Origin: an uncultured delta proteobacterium
GTDB taxonomy: Bacteria > Myxococcota > Myxococcia > Myxococcales > 40CM-4-68-19
NCBI GenBank assembly: GCA_903911145.1
Contig: CAIWCD010000018.1
Span: 1 to 64,000, forward strand
Direction: 5' to 3'
Length of the DNA stretch: 64,000 bases
Part shown: positions 25,622 through 35,229 of the stretch, in pieces
Layout of the letters: every line of letters starts with the position of its first letter
Position numbering within the stretch: the stretch's first letter is position 1
The notes under the pieces: generated by a model
What the model was told of the DNA's origin: nothing
Databases searched by the model: none
What the model saw: only the letters and a program-made list of their open reading frames with translations
Program-made: the position numbers and the translations under genes

Positions 25622-28600
25622 TGGGCCGCTCCAGTCTGATTCTTGCGATGCTCTGCGCCCTTGCGGGCTGCACCAGCGCGCCAATTCCCATCTACTCGGG
25701 AAGCATCTCCGGACATGCCACGTACAAGGATGGTGGCGACTCGTCTGGAATCGTCGTCACCGTCTATGGCCCGGCCAGCGGGGCGGCGTTGACCGATGCC
25801 AATGGCAGTTGGTCGATCGCTGGCCTTCCTGCGGGAAGCTATGTGGTCAGCGCAGTTGCGCCCGCGGGCCTTGAGCCCTTCCTCGAAACGAACGTCGAGG
25901 TCTCCTCGGGCGCGGTCGTCGCGCCTGCGCTCTCCTTCACCGGCGTTGGCGCGATTTCGGGAAACGTCGCGATCGGAAGCACCGGCGTGCCTGGAGCCAT
26001 CGTCATCATCGCCGGGACGGGTTTCGTCGCCGCCACCGACGCTTCGGGCAACTTCCTGCTGCGCGGTCTGATTGCCGGGACCTATGACCTTGTTGCGTCG
26101 CTCGGCGGCGCTGCGGGTGCGACCCGGACGGGCGTCGTGGTTGTGCACGGCCAGACGACGCAGGCGCCGCAGTTGTCTCTCTCTCCTGCTCCGGTCGGCG
26201 GAACCACAATCTCCGGTTCGCTCTCCATTGTCGGGGTTTCGCCGCAGCAGGGTCTTCCCGTCTCGCTCCAGGGGCCGACCTCCTCCGCCGCCATCACCGC
26301 AGCTGACGGTTCGTTCGTCTTCAATGGCGTGATCGATGGCCAGTACACGGTCGCGGCGCAGGTTCGCTCGACGTTGCCCAACATGCAGACCCAGGCTGTC
26401 ACTGTGACCGGCGGCCAGTCTGTCTCGGGCGTCTCTCTGTCGTTCGCCCCCGTCGGCATCGTGCGAGGCAAGGCGGTTCTATCGGCGCACGCGACGGCGA
26501 ACGCGGGCATCGCGGTGACGGCGCAGGGAACGGCCTCGTCGTCGGTCACCGACCAGCTCGGTCGCTACCAACTCGCGAATGTGCCTGCGACCCAGATGGC
26601 CAAGATCCAGGCGTCGATCATCGGCGGCGGAACTGCATCGACGCAGGTCGCGGTGCTCTGGAACCAGGAGGTCGTTGCCCCGGATCTCGATCTGTCGAGC
26701 TCGATCATCTATCCGACTGGCGAGATCAGCGGGACGGCGCTCTTTGCGAGCAGTGAAGACAACTCAGGGATCACCGTGACGCTGCGGGGCCCCACCGAGA
26801 CGATGCAGGTGACGGGCACCGACGGCGCCTTCGATTTCATCCACGTCGAGCCGGGGAACTACCTCATCACTGCGTCGGCGACGGGCACGCGCGAGGGCAG
26901 CAAGTCGCTTTCTGTGACGCTCGGTGCGACGGCGATTTCCGCTCTCTCGCTGTCGTTGACTCCGCAGGCCGAACTGCGCGGCTACGTGACTGAGCAGGAC
27001 GGCACGCCGAAGCCGTCGGCGCTGGTGTTCCTCAACGGCGGCTCCGCGAGCGCGGTCTCCGCTGTCGACGGTTCTTACATCCTGCGAGGCGTTCCGGTCG
27101 GTATCGCGTTGGCCGTCCAGGCCAGCACGGCCTCAGAGCTCTCGCAGCTGCAGGCGGTCGCTCCTCTCGCACGCGGAGATGAGGGGCACCCTGCGACTCT
27201 CATTCTGACTGCTCACGGACAGGCCGCTCTCTTGACTGGCCGCGCCCTCGACACGGATGGAACTCCCGCCGCGCTCGCCCAGCTCGATGCCGTTGGCACA
27301 GGGCTCGCCAGTGTCGCTGCTGCTGCTGACAGCTCCGGCGCCTTCTCGTTCTCTGCCGCTGAAGGAATCTACTCGCTGAGCATCACCGCTGCGGACGGCT
27401 CGCACGAGTCGATCCCGGTTGCGTCGCTGCCTGGCTCGACCGGGCTGGTCTGGGGCGGCGCGCTTCCCGGTGCGATCGGCACGGTCGAACTGCAGGGGGC
27501 GACGCGCATCGCCGCGTCTGCGAAGGGCGCCGCGATCATCGGGCGAGCCTCGACCTATCTCGATCCGACCATCAGCGGGACCAACGATGCCCTCATCATC
27601 AGCAACTACGCGGCCTACTCCACACCTGCGACGATTGCGAATGGGCCGACTGGCATCGGTGAGGGAACGCTGTGGCTCGAGAGCGGAGGCGTCGCGGTCC
27701 GCCTTCCGAGCGCTGGCGTCTTCATCGAGGACAACAGCTGTGGCCTGTCGACGGCACTGCAGGGCACACAGCAGCCCTCGCCGGTGATTGGTCCGTCGCA
27801 TACCGCGCTCTACTCGCTCCCTGTCCTGCCGGGGACGGCCGGGCCGCTCGAGATCGGGCGCAGCGACGGCAAGGTCGTCGAGGCTTTCGGTCCTCTGGTT
27901 GAGAACAAGCAGGCTGCACCGGCAAGCCCTGGAAGCTGCCGGTGCACCATTAAACCGGTAGTCTGCACCTGCTCTGGCGCGAGCTCCGGCATCACCGCGC
28001 CAATCGCCAGCGGAGGCTCCACGGTCGTGTATCTCGGCTGGGAGAGTTCAATTGACGTCGAGGACGGCGGGATCGCGCTCGACCAGCTCTACTCGTTCAA
28101 TATCAACGATGCGCTCGGCGATGGCGTGCCGATGCCTGTGCAGGTCACCTGTCAGAACGACCTGGGCGCATCGCCGATCTTCGTCTCTCCGGATGGCCTC
28201 TGGGTCTGGTACAGCGCGAACGGATCGATCGCGGTCGCATCGACGAGCGGGGTTGACCTCGACGGCGGCTGCCCAAGCCCCGTGCTGCTCAAGCCGTCGG
28301 GCGGTGGCAAGGCGAGCGGCGCGGTCAACGCCGACGCCAAGGTGATCGACGTCTCTGCCGACGGCACGTCGGTCCTCCTCTGCGCCGCTCCTGGTACGCA
28401 GGCGGGGAGCACGAAGGTCACCTGCGGCGACATCCTGCTCGCCAGCGCCGACGGGACGATCGTCACCGATCTGCACAGCGGGAACTTCGAAGAGCTCTCG
28501 ACCTCCAGCGACGGCAAGAAGTACATCGTCTACGACGACAGCTCGCGTACCAACTTCGCTGGCGAGGCGATCATCGCGAGGGAGTTCTCGGCGCTGGCGC

Positions 28601-30006
28601 CTCGCTCGGCGGTGCTTTTTTCCGCCAAGCTGATCTGCGACTGGCAGGTGATGACCGATGGAACGGGAATCGTCGGTTGGGCCGCCACTGACGACGCGTG
28701 CAAGCAGGCGTCGGGCAACGGTGGCCTTCGTCCGACGGTGATCGCGGGCTTGCCTCTCAACTTCGCGGATGGCGATGTGTCGGGGCAGGCGGTCGACTCG
28801 GCCGGATTCAACTGCGTTGCGCCGGTCAGCGGCACCAAGGTCGCGTATGCGGTCACGACCGTCTATGGACCGGAGGGGGCCTCCACTACCACCAGCGCAC
28901 TGAACCTCTCCGACTACTCCGCTGGCGCAGTGGGCGAAACCGTTGTGCTCGATGATGGCACCTCGGTCGCTGGCGGAGTCATCGGATGCGGCGCGGGCCA
29001 GCAGACCAGCGCGAGCACGTTTGTGCCGAGCGGGGACCGCGTCGCCTGGGTTGGGGGAACTCCGCACGCCTCCGGCAGCGGTTACTTCACGCTCAGCGTT
29101 GCCAACGCATCGCAGTCGATCGCGAACAAGGCTCCGGCCATCACCGCGACACTGGCGCTCCCGCAGGTCTCCACCGACTGCTCCCTGATTTCGAGCGGGC
29201 AGAACAACAATCTGTTGCTCTCGGGAGAGGACGGCAGCCCGCTCATCGTGCGCGCATCGGCGGACGGGTCGACCAGCCTGGCGATCTCGTGTGGGCTCGC
29301 CGCCACCCCGTCGGTCGGGAGCGTGACCGAGTTGGCCAACGACGGCTCGCGCTCCGGTACCCAGCCCACCGGGGTCTCCGCACAGATGAACTTCATGCTT
29401 GCCGATGGCACGCTGGCGTTCCTCAATGTCGACCCGACGACCAAGGCGGCCGCGATGTACACGGCAAGCCTCACGACGAGCACGTTGCAGCTCGCCGCGA
29501 TCCCTGGGGCAGCCGGCACTCCAAGTTCTGCATTCGTCGGTGCGGGAGCAAGCAGCATCGCCCTCCTCATGGTTCCCGCGTCGACGGTCACGACGAGCTA
29601 CGGAGTTCTGGGAAATCTCGTCTACCTCGGAGCCAAGGCAAGCTCGTTCGTTGCCGGCACCAACGTGCTCGTTCCAGGCAGCGGCGTATCGCAAGGCAGC
29701 AGCTGCACGCCCGAAAAAACGACGGGCGCACTCCCTGGCACGCTCGAGGTTTCGGCCGACGGAAAGTACCTGCTGTTCCACTCTGACGTCATCGGCTCGC
29801 CCGTGCAGATCTACGAGCAGCAGGAGATGTCGGGCGTGCTCAAGACGATGCGGATGAGCGACGGCGCGGTCCATTCGCTCGTCGGCCGCTCGGCGCAAGG
29901 CACATTCCTGCCGGACAACTCAATCCTGGGCGTTCGACAGCACTCGCCCGATACGTACTCGTTCCAAGACGGCGTCTACTTCTCGGCGCCCTGGGTGCAG
30001 CCATGA
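25618..30006 (+). CDS. Large lipoprotein: Ig-like repeats plus beta-propeller (paralogue 2)
   Basis: A 1,462-residue lipoprotein. The signal MMGRSSLILAMLCALAGCTS ends in a lipobox (LAGC). About the first 500 residues hold five or six carboxypeptidase-regulatory-like repeats of the form SGxVxxVxxLxDGQYTVAA. The remaining 900 or so look like blades of a beta-propeller (SPDGLWVWYSA, SADGKYLLFHS). The ATG at 25618 overlaps the previous stop (ATGA) and has AGGAG upstream. It ends in FQDGVYFSAPW, matching the ends of both sister proteins. Probably outer-membrane anchored and facing out; the ligand or partner is unknown. Confidence 0.82.
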   Translation: MMGRSSLILAMLCALAGCTSAPIPIYSGSISGHATYKDGGDSSGIVVTVYGPASGAALTDANGSWSIAGLPAGSYVVSAVAPAGLEPFLETNVEVSSGAVVAPALSFTGVGAISGNVAIGSTGVPGAIVIIAGTGFVAATDASGNFLLRGLIAGTYDLVASLGGAAGATRTGVVVVHGQTTQAPQLSLSPAPVGGTTISGSLSIVGVSPQQGLPVSLQGPTSSAAITAADGSFVFNGVIDGQYTVAAQVRSTLPNMQTQAVTVTGGQSVSGVSLSFAPVGIVRGKAVLSAHATANAGIAVTAQGTASSSVTDQLGRYQLANVPATQMAKIQASIIGGGTASTQVAVLWNQEVVAPDLDLSSSIIYPTGEISGTALFASSEDNSGITVTLRGPTETMQVTGTDGAFDFIHVEPGNYLITASATGTREGSKSLSVTLGATAISALSLSLTPQAELRGYVTEQDGTPKPSALVFLNGGSASAVSAVDGSYILRGVPVGIALAVQASTASELSQLQAVAPLARGDEGHPATLILTAHGQAALLTGRALDTDGTPAALAQLDAVGTGLASVAAAADSSGAFSFSAAEGIYSLSITAADGSHESIPVASLPGSTGLVWGGALPGAIGTVELQGATRIAASAKGAAIIGRASTYLDPTISGTNDALIISNYAAYSTPATIANGPTGIGEGTLWLESGGVAVRLPSAGVFIEDNSCGLSTALQGTQQPSPVIGPSHTALYSLPVLPGTAGPLEIGRSDGKVVEAFGPLVENKQAAPASPGSCRCTIKPVVCTCSGASSGITAPIASGGSTVVYLGWESSIDVEDGGIALDQLYSFNINDALGDGVPMPVQVTCQNDLGASPIFVSPDGLWVWYSANGSIAVASTSGVDLDGGCPSPVLLKPSGGGKASGAVNADAKVIDVSADGTSVLLCAAPGTQAGSTKVTCGDILLASADGTIVTDLHSGNFEELSTSSDGKKYIVYDDSSRTNFAGEAIIAREFSALAPRSAVLFSAKLICDWQVMTDGTGIVGWAATDDACKQASGNGGLRPTVIAGLPLNFADGDVSGQAVDSAGFNCVAPVSGTKVAYAVTTVYGPEGASTTTSALNLSDYSAGAVGETVVLDDGTSVAGGVIGCGAGQQTSASTFVPSGDRVAWVGGTPHASGSGYFTLSVANASQSIANKAPAITATLALPQVSTDCSLISSGQNNNLLLSGEDGSPLIVRASADGSTSLAISCGLAATPSVGSVTELANDGSRSGTQPTGVSAQMNFMLADGTLAFLNVDPTTKAAAMYTASLTTSTLQLAAIPGAAGTPSSAFVGAGASSIALLMVPASTVTTSYGVLGNLVYLGAKASSFVAGTNVLVPGSGVSQGSSCTPEKTTGALPGTLEVSADGKYLLFHSDVIGSPVQIYEQQEMSGVLKTMRMSDGAVHSLVGRSAQGTFLPDNSILGVRQHSPDTYSFQDGVYFSAPWVQP

Positions 30007-33000
30007 GGACCACTGTGGTCAATCGGATTGTCTGGTCGGCGCTGCCGTTCGCGGCGCTGCTCGTTGCAGGTTGCGCGGGGAGCAAGACGGAGCCCGCGAC
30101 CGGAACGCTGACGGGCAAGGCGATCTACGCCAATGAGAGCGACTCGAGCGGCATCTCGGTCGCACTCGATGGGCCTGTGCACCAGAGCGCGCTGACGGCG
30201 GCCGACGGAACCTATACGTTCCAGAGTCTGCCTGCGGGAAGCTACGCGCTGCTCTTCACTCCCACCGCGGCGCAGGAGCGTCCGCAGATCCGCACCGCGT
30301 CCGTCTCCGCCACTCCGGGGAGCACGGTCGCGAACGTCGTCTTCACGGCGATCGGCGCGCTGAGCGGTACCGCTACGTTCGGGTCCACCACGGGCAACAG
30401 CGGCATCCTCGTTGTCTCTCCCGGAAGCGCGGCTGTCGCGGTGACGGACGATGCAGGCAACTTCACTCTGCGCGGGCTCCCGACCGGAACGGTCGATGTC
30501 ATCGCCAGCGCTCCGGGCTTTGCTTCTGCGAGCGATCACGCAGTGGCGGTCGTCCACAACACGACGCAGCCCGCGCCGGCGTTGACTCTGCAGGCCGGTT
30601 CGGCGGGAATCGGCGCGATCACGGGTCAGGTCATTCTCGCGGGCATGTCGGCGCAGGCGGGTATTCCGGTCACGCTGCAAGGAATCAACTCGTCGGCCGC
30701 TGTCCTCACTGATGCGACCGGCGCGATCACCTTCACGGGCCTTCCTGATGGCCAGTACGCGCTGACCGCGATCGTCCACGATGCGCTCCGCGTCTCGGAA
30801 ACGCTTGCCGTGCAGGTTCTCGGAGGGCAGCAACTCTCGTCGCCGCAGTTCCATTTCACGCCGACCGGACTCGTCTCCGGCATCGCCACGTTGCAGGGGG
30901 CGACCGCAGGCAACGCGGGGATTACGACCACCGCGCTTGGCGCGCCGTCCGTGACAGTGACGAATGACAGCGGCGCCTATTTGTTGCTGGCCGTTCCCGT
31001 GGGCAGCTTCAACATCGTCGCCTCCTACCCCGATCGTCAGAGTGCGGTGACCTCCGCGCCTGTGCAGGTCGCGTGGGGGCAGACCACGACCGCGCCTGCG
31101 TTGACGCTTGGCCCGCCACTCGACGCGATCGGCCAGGTGCAGGGGACGGTCACGCTCACTGGCCTCTCCGACGCGCATGGCATCATCGTCACGCTCTCGG
31201 GCGCGACGCCGGGCGTGTACATCACAGGCAACAGCGGTGGATTCACCTTCAAGAATCTCGTCGCGGGCAACTACACGTTGACTGCCTCGGCGCTCTCGAC
31301 GGCAGAGAGCACGGCGACGATCGGGTTCACGATCTCCGCGGCCGCCCCCTTTGTCGCCGGCGCGAATTTCACCTTCACGCCCGTCGGGTCTGCGCAAGGC
31401 AAGGTCGCAAACCAGCAAGGGGCGTCCGTGGCGGGCGCGCTCGTGGTTGCCCAGGGGACGAGTCGGAGCACGCTCAGCGATACGAGCGGTAACTTCCTTC
31501 TCAGTGGGATTCCCGCGGGACCGGCTGCGGTGCTCTCCGCAAGCGTGGTTGGCAGTGAATCGGCTCCCGTGTCGGTTGCCATCACCTACGCACCGCAAGC
31601 GCCATCCATTGCAGACGCGGGCACGCTCACGCTCTCGAACGTCGTCCAGGCCAACGTCGCCATCGCAGGTCAATTCTCGCTCTACGGCGGCCCGTTCGGC
31701 ACGACGCCCGATCCGTCGAAGCTCACGGTGAACTGGACTGGCGCGGCCGCCGGATCGACGAAGGTCGACAGTTCCGGTGCATGGAATGCGGTGACTCCCG
31801 TTGGCTTCTACTCGCTCTCGGTCGGCGAGGATGATGCGCTCAGGAGCGCGACGATTCCGAACGCGCTGGCGATGTCGGGTGGCGAGGGATTCGTGGTCGC
31901 GGATCAGCTCTATCCTCTCGCCTCTCCGCTTGAGCTTGAGTACGGGACGCAGGTCGTGAGTGGCCAGAAGGTCTCGCCGATTCTGACCGACCCTCGCTAT
32001 CTGGGGAACGCCATTTTCACGGTAAGCTACGGCACGGTCGCAGTGAACCAGCCGCGGCAGGCGGAGGGGACGCTTGCACTGTTTCACAATCACCATGTGA
32101 CGCTGGTTCCGGGAGCTGTTCCCGACATCGGCAACAGTGCGGCGACCGGGAAGGAGATGCAGGTCGCCGCGGCCGGCACGCTTCCAGAGATGCAAATCGG
32201 CCCGCAGGGCTCGGCGGTCTACCTGGAGAACGGCATGGCGAACCTCGCCCTCGCCGATGGGAGCATCCATCCTCTCGGAATTCAGGTGACCGACCCGAAC
32301 TCAGGTGCGCCGCCGGGTCGTCTGAGCCCGTTCCAGCTCAACGGCAATGTGGCCTCCGGTGGGAACGTAATTGCGATCATCGGCATGAACCAGGGCGCTG
32401 GCGCCTGTGCTTCCGATCGGTTCAACGGGAACTCTCTCTATCCGGTCTATGCGGTCAACGTGACTACCCCCTCCTCGGTCAAGCTCGTCGGATGCGCAAC
32501 CAATGCCAACGACGGAACCCGCTCGCTGTTTGTTTCTCCGGACGGACTTGGCGTCTGGATCGAGTGGACGGGAAATGGGAATGGTCTGGTCGACACGGTG
32601 GTGCAGAGCAATTGCGACCTGAACGATCAGAACAGCGACTGCCCGGCAAATAATATCGGCGGCGATTACAACAACAGCACTGGATTGAACCTCTACTTCT
32701 CCTCTGACGGCTCGGCTGTCGTGATGAGTTCCCAGTCGGGCGTGTTGCTGGCGTCCTCGGATGGGACGTCGCTGACCGAACTGACTAACAATGTTGGTAC
32801 GCAGCCTGCCAACGATTCGTTCACCGTCTATCCGGCCCAGTTCGCGGGAACCGCCGTGGATGTGCTGGAAGTTGACGTGAGCGGGGCGCTGCAGAACTAC
32901 GGTTGCTGCTACACCACGAGCATGTATCTGATGCCGTTCCAGGCCGCGGCGGGCCTGCCGGGCGAGCCAACGGCCCAGACGTCGGAATATCCCGGCATCA

Positions 33001-34331
33001 GCAGCGCAAACTGGCCGTTCCAGAACTTCAATCAGAACAATCAAAGATCGGGTGGAGTGGTGATTGCGCCACAGGCCCCCTGGTATGCACCGTCGCATCT
33101 CGCCTACACGGTCGGTGGATATCCGGCGTCGGACGGCACGGTCGTCGCGGTTTCGTTCTCCGACGTCGTTACCGGCTCGACCACGGGCAAGACGTTGTCG
33201 ACCACCGCGAACGTAAACCTCGGTCAAGCGCAGATGCTGACGGTCAATGGGAACGATTATGTCCTGTTCCTCGATCAGCAGTCTGATGGAGGGTCTTCGA
33301 CAACGGTGCTGGAAGAGTACTCTTTCACGGCGGGAGGAGCAGCGACGCCGATCGCCTCCGACGTAACTCAGATGATGACGCAGCAAAGCCAATGGTTCTA
33401 CGGAAACGTCGCAGCGCCGAACTGGATCGGCTGGGCGACCAGCGGAGGAGAGGCCTCTGTTTACCCGCTGTGTTTCGCCACGCGCATCGATGTCCCAAGC
33501 TCTCCGATCGTGAGCCTCGGGCCGTGCCAGCCGGGTTATTCAATGACGTTCAGCGACGATGGAAAGGTTGTCTTGTTCACGCAGCCTGCGGCGCTGACGG
33601 GAGCGAACAATGACGTTCCTGCGCTCGCGGATCTCTCCACGACCAGTCCCGTTCCGGTGCCGATCGTCGTCGATGGGCTCGACTACATCTCGACTGACAC
33701 GCAGGCCTTCCTTTCCGACGATCGCATCGCTCTCTCGGGTTGGAACCAGAACGAAACGCTCGGCGAGTCGCTCGTGGTCGGACTCGATGCAAACGCTCCT
33801 GGCGGTTTTTCCCTGTTGACCCTCGCCAACCACAACTATGGCGCTGATGTAGCCAACAATTGGGGAGACATGCCTGCGCAGAAGCTGGGCGGACTCGTGC
33901 GGTGGAGCATGAACCAGGTCCCCTCGCGGCAGACGGCCTGGGGCCTGTTCGATGTTGAGATCCTGGCGGCGGGCTCAACACACCCAATCGATCTGGGTAC
34001 GCTGTCGATGAACCTGAATGCGCGTGAGAGCAAGTTCCCGTTCAAGCTCGCACTGCTCGCGGATGGCTCGAATCTGATGCTGATGCGTGCAGGCGTAGAG
34101 GGCGTAACGGACCCTGACACGGGCGTCGGCTCGCTGGTCGCGGCAAGCACGAGTGGATGGGCCGTGCACATGCTCTCGCATGCGAGCGACAGTTACGCCA
34201 TCGTTCCGGGCACGATGGAGATTCTCGGTACGCAGCAACGCACGCAGGCGCCTTGGGGAATGCAGGACGGCGTGTACGTGCTCGCTTCACCGCCAGCGCC
34301 GGCGGTTCGGTCGGCGCAGGCGCGTCGATAG
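30003..34331 (+). CDS. Large lipoprotein: Ig-like repeats plus beta-propeller (paralogue 3)
   Basis: A 1,442-residue sister of the preceding gene, coupled to it by ATGA at 30003-30006. The signal (SALPFAALLVAGCAGS) carries a lipobox. The amino-terminal part has about six regulatory-like Ig repeats (LTGKAIYANESDSSGISVAL, then DGTYTFQSLPAGSYALL) and the carboxy-terminal part has propeller-like segments (FVSPDGLGVWIEW, FSDDGKVVLFTQPA). It ends with MQDGVYVLAS. Compared with its sisters it has more Asn/Tyr-rich propeller loops around residues 850-1050. The three paralogues presumably form one surface assembly; function unknown. Confidence 0.82.
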   Translation: MRTTVVNRIVWSALPFAALLVAGCAGSKTEPATGTLTGKAIYANESDSSGISVALDGPVHQSALTAADGTYTFQSLPAGSYALLFTPTAAQERPQIRTASVSATPGSTVANVVFTAIGALSGTATFGSTTGNSGILVVSPGSAAVAVTDDAGNFTLRGLPTGTVDVIASAPGFASASDHAVAVVHNTTQPAPALTLQAGSAGIGAITGQVILAGMSAQAGIPVTLQGINSSAAVLTDATGAITFTGLPDGQYALTAIVHDALRVSETLAVQVLGGQQLSSPQFHFTPTGLVSGIATLQGATAGNAGITTTALGAPSVTVTNDSGAYLLLAVPVGSFNIVASYPDRQSAVTSAPVQVAWGQTTTAPALTLGPPLDAIGQVQGTVTLTGLSDAHGIIVTLSGATPGVYITGNSGGFTFKNLVAGNYTLTASALSTAESTATIGFTISAAAPFVAGANFTFTPVGSAQGKVANQQGASVAGALVVAQGTSRSTLSDTSGNFLLSGIPAGPAAVLSASVVGSESAPVSVAITYAPQAPSIADAGTLTLSNVVQANVAIAGQFSLYGGPFGTTPDPSKLTVNWTGAAAGSTKVDSSGAWNAVTPVGFYSLSVGEDDALRSATIPNALAMSGGEGFVVADQLYPLASPLELEYGTQVVSGQKVSPILTDPRYLGNAIFTVSYGTVAVNQPRQAEGTLALFHNHHVTLVPGAVPDIGNSAATGKEMQVAAAGTLPEMQIGPQGSAVYLENGMANLALADGSIHPLGIQVTDPNSGAPPGRLSPFQLNGNVASGGNVIAIIGMNQGAGACASDRFNGNSLYPVYAVNVTTPSSVKLVGCATNANDGTRSLFVSPDGLGVWIEWTGNGNGLVDTVVQSNCDLNDQNSDCPANNIGGDYNNSTGLNLYFSSDGSAVVMSSQSGVLLASSDGTSLTELTNNVGTQPANDSFTVYPAQFAGTAVDVLEVDVSGALQNYGCCYTTSMYLMPFQAAAGLPGEPTAQTSEYPGISSANWPFQNFNQNNQRSGGVVIAPQAPWYAPSHLAYTVGGYPASDGTVVAVSFSDVVTGSTTGKTLSTTANVNLGQAQMLTVNGNDYVLFLDQQSDGGSSTTVLEEYSFTAGGAATPIASDVTQMMTQQSQWFYGNVAAPNWIGWATSGGEASVYPLCFATRIDVPSSPIVSLGPCQPGYSMTFSDDGKVVLFTQPAALTGANNDVPALADLSTTSPVPVPIVVDGLDYISTDTQAFLSDDRIALSGWNQNETLGESLVVGLDANAPGGFSLLTLANHNYGADVANNWGDMPAQKLGGLVRWSMNQVPSRQTAWGLFDVEILAAGSTHPIDLGTLSMNLNARESKFPFKLALLADGSNLMLMRAGVEGVTDPDTGVGSLVAASTSGWAVHMLSHASDSYAIVPGTMEILGTQQRTQAPWGMQDGVYVLASPPAPAVRSAQARR

Positions 34332-34350
34332 CGCCGCCGGCCGAATCGCC

Positions 34351-34959
34351 ATGAGGCAAGCGGACGAGAGCGCACGACGGGAGGGGACCGGTCGCGCGCT
34401 CTCGCTGTTTCTGGCTGGGCTGATCGCTGGAGCAGCGCTGCCGGCCTGCCACGCCTCGAATGCAGCCGGGGCCGCAGTCATCACGTCACTCGCTGGAGGC
34501 TATTCGGCGATCCGGCGCGCGAACGGCGAGTGCTATGTCGACTGCCTTCCGGGCTCGAGTTGCAATCGAACGACCGGACTCTGTGACCCCCTCGCCTGCC
34601 GGGGAAAGTGCGCGGAGGGCTTGAGCTGCGAACAGACGGAGACTGGCTCGGCGTGCGTGCCGCGCTCGACGATGCCGCACATGCAGGTGGTTGAGAGCGG
34701 AGCGCGGCCATTCGGCGACGGCCAGGCGGCGCAAGGGCCCGCCGGTTCGATCGGGATCTCGAGCGCGGGCGCGGGCGCAGGCAGCAGTACGGCACCTACC
34801 AACGCTGTGCAGGGCCTGGGTGTCAAGCGCGTGAATGATCCGCCGGCAACTTCAGGATCCACTGCACCTGGCCTCGACCTGATGAACAATGCGTGGGATC
34901 GCAATCACGCTGATCCACTGCCGCAGATGAGCAATCCGAATCTGCCCCCGCCGCACTGA
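34351..34959 (+). CDS. Small cysteine-rich lipoprotein
   Basis: A 202-residue protein starting at ATG 34351, 19 bp after the giant lipoprotein gene. ALSLFLAGLIAGAALPACHA ends in a lipobox-like LPAC. Residues about 60-110 hold eight Cys in a compact disulfide-type module (ECYVDCLPGSSCNRTTGLCD and RGKCAEGLSCEQTETGSAC), as in secreted Cys-rich modules of myxobacterial lipoproteins. The rest is Gly/Ala/Pro-rich and probably unstructured. It lies at the end of the lipoprotein operon and may belong to the same surface complex. Confidence 0.7.
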   Translation: MRQADESARREGTGRALSLFLAGLIAGAALPACHASNAAGAAVITSLAGGYSAIRRANGECYVDCLPGSSCNRTTGLCDPLACRGKCAEGLSCEQTETGSACVPRSTMPHMQVVESGARPFGDGQAAQGPAGSIGISSAGAGAGSSTAPTNAVQGLGVKRVNDPPATSGSTAPGLDLMNNAWDRNHADPLPQMSNPNLPPPH

Positions 34960-35066
34960 GTGTCGCGCAGGAGGACTCGGGTTGCGTCTCCAGCGCGGCC
35001 CTGATAGATCGCCGCGTCCGATCGGCCTTGCGCAGAGACGGGCGGAGTGTGGTAGAAGCCTCCGCC

Positions 35067-35190
<124 letters not shown>

Positions 35191-35229
35191 TTCTCGCCCC
35201 GACCACCCACAGGATTCGACAAACGCGAT

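Noticed and set aside
28048-32270. Long minus-strand frames antisense to the lipoprotein genes
   Set aside because: They have low-complexity Arg-rich products without signal, domain or ribosome-binding site; the plus-strand genes have clear signals and repeats.
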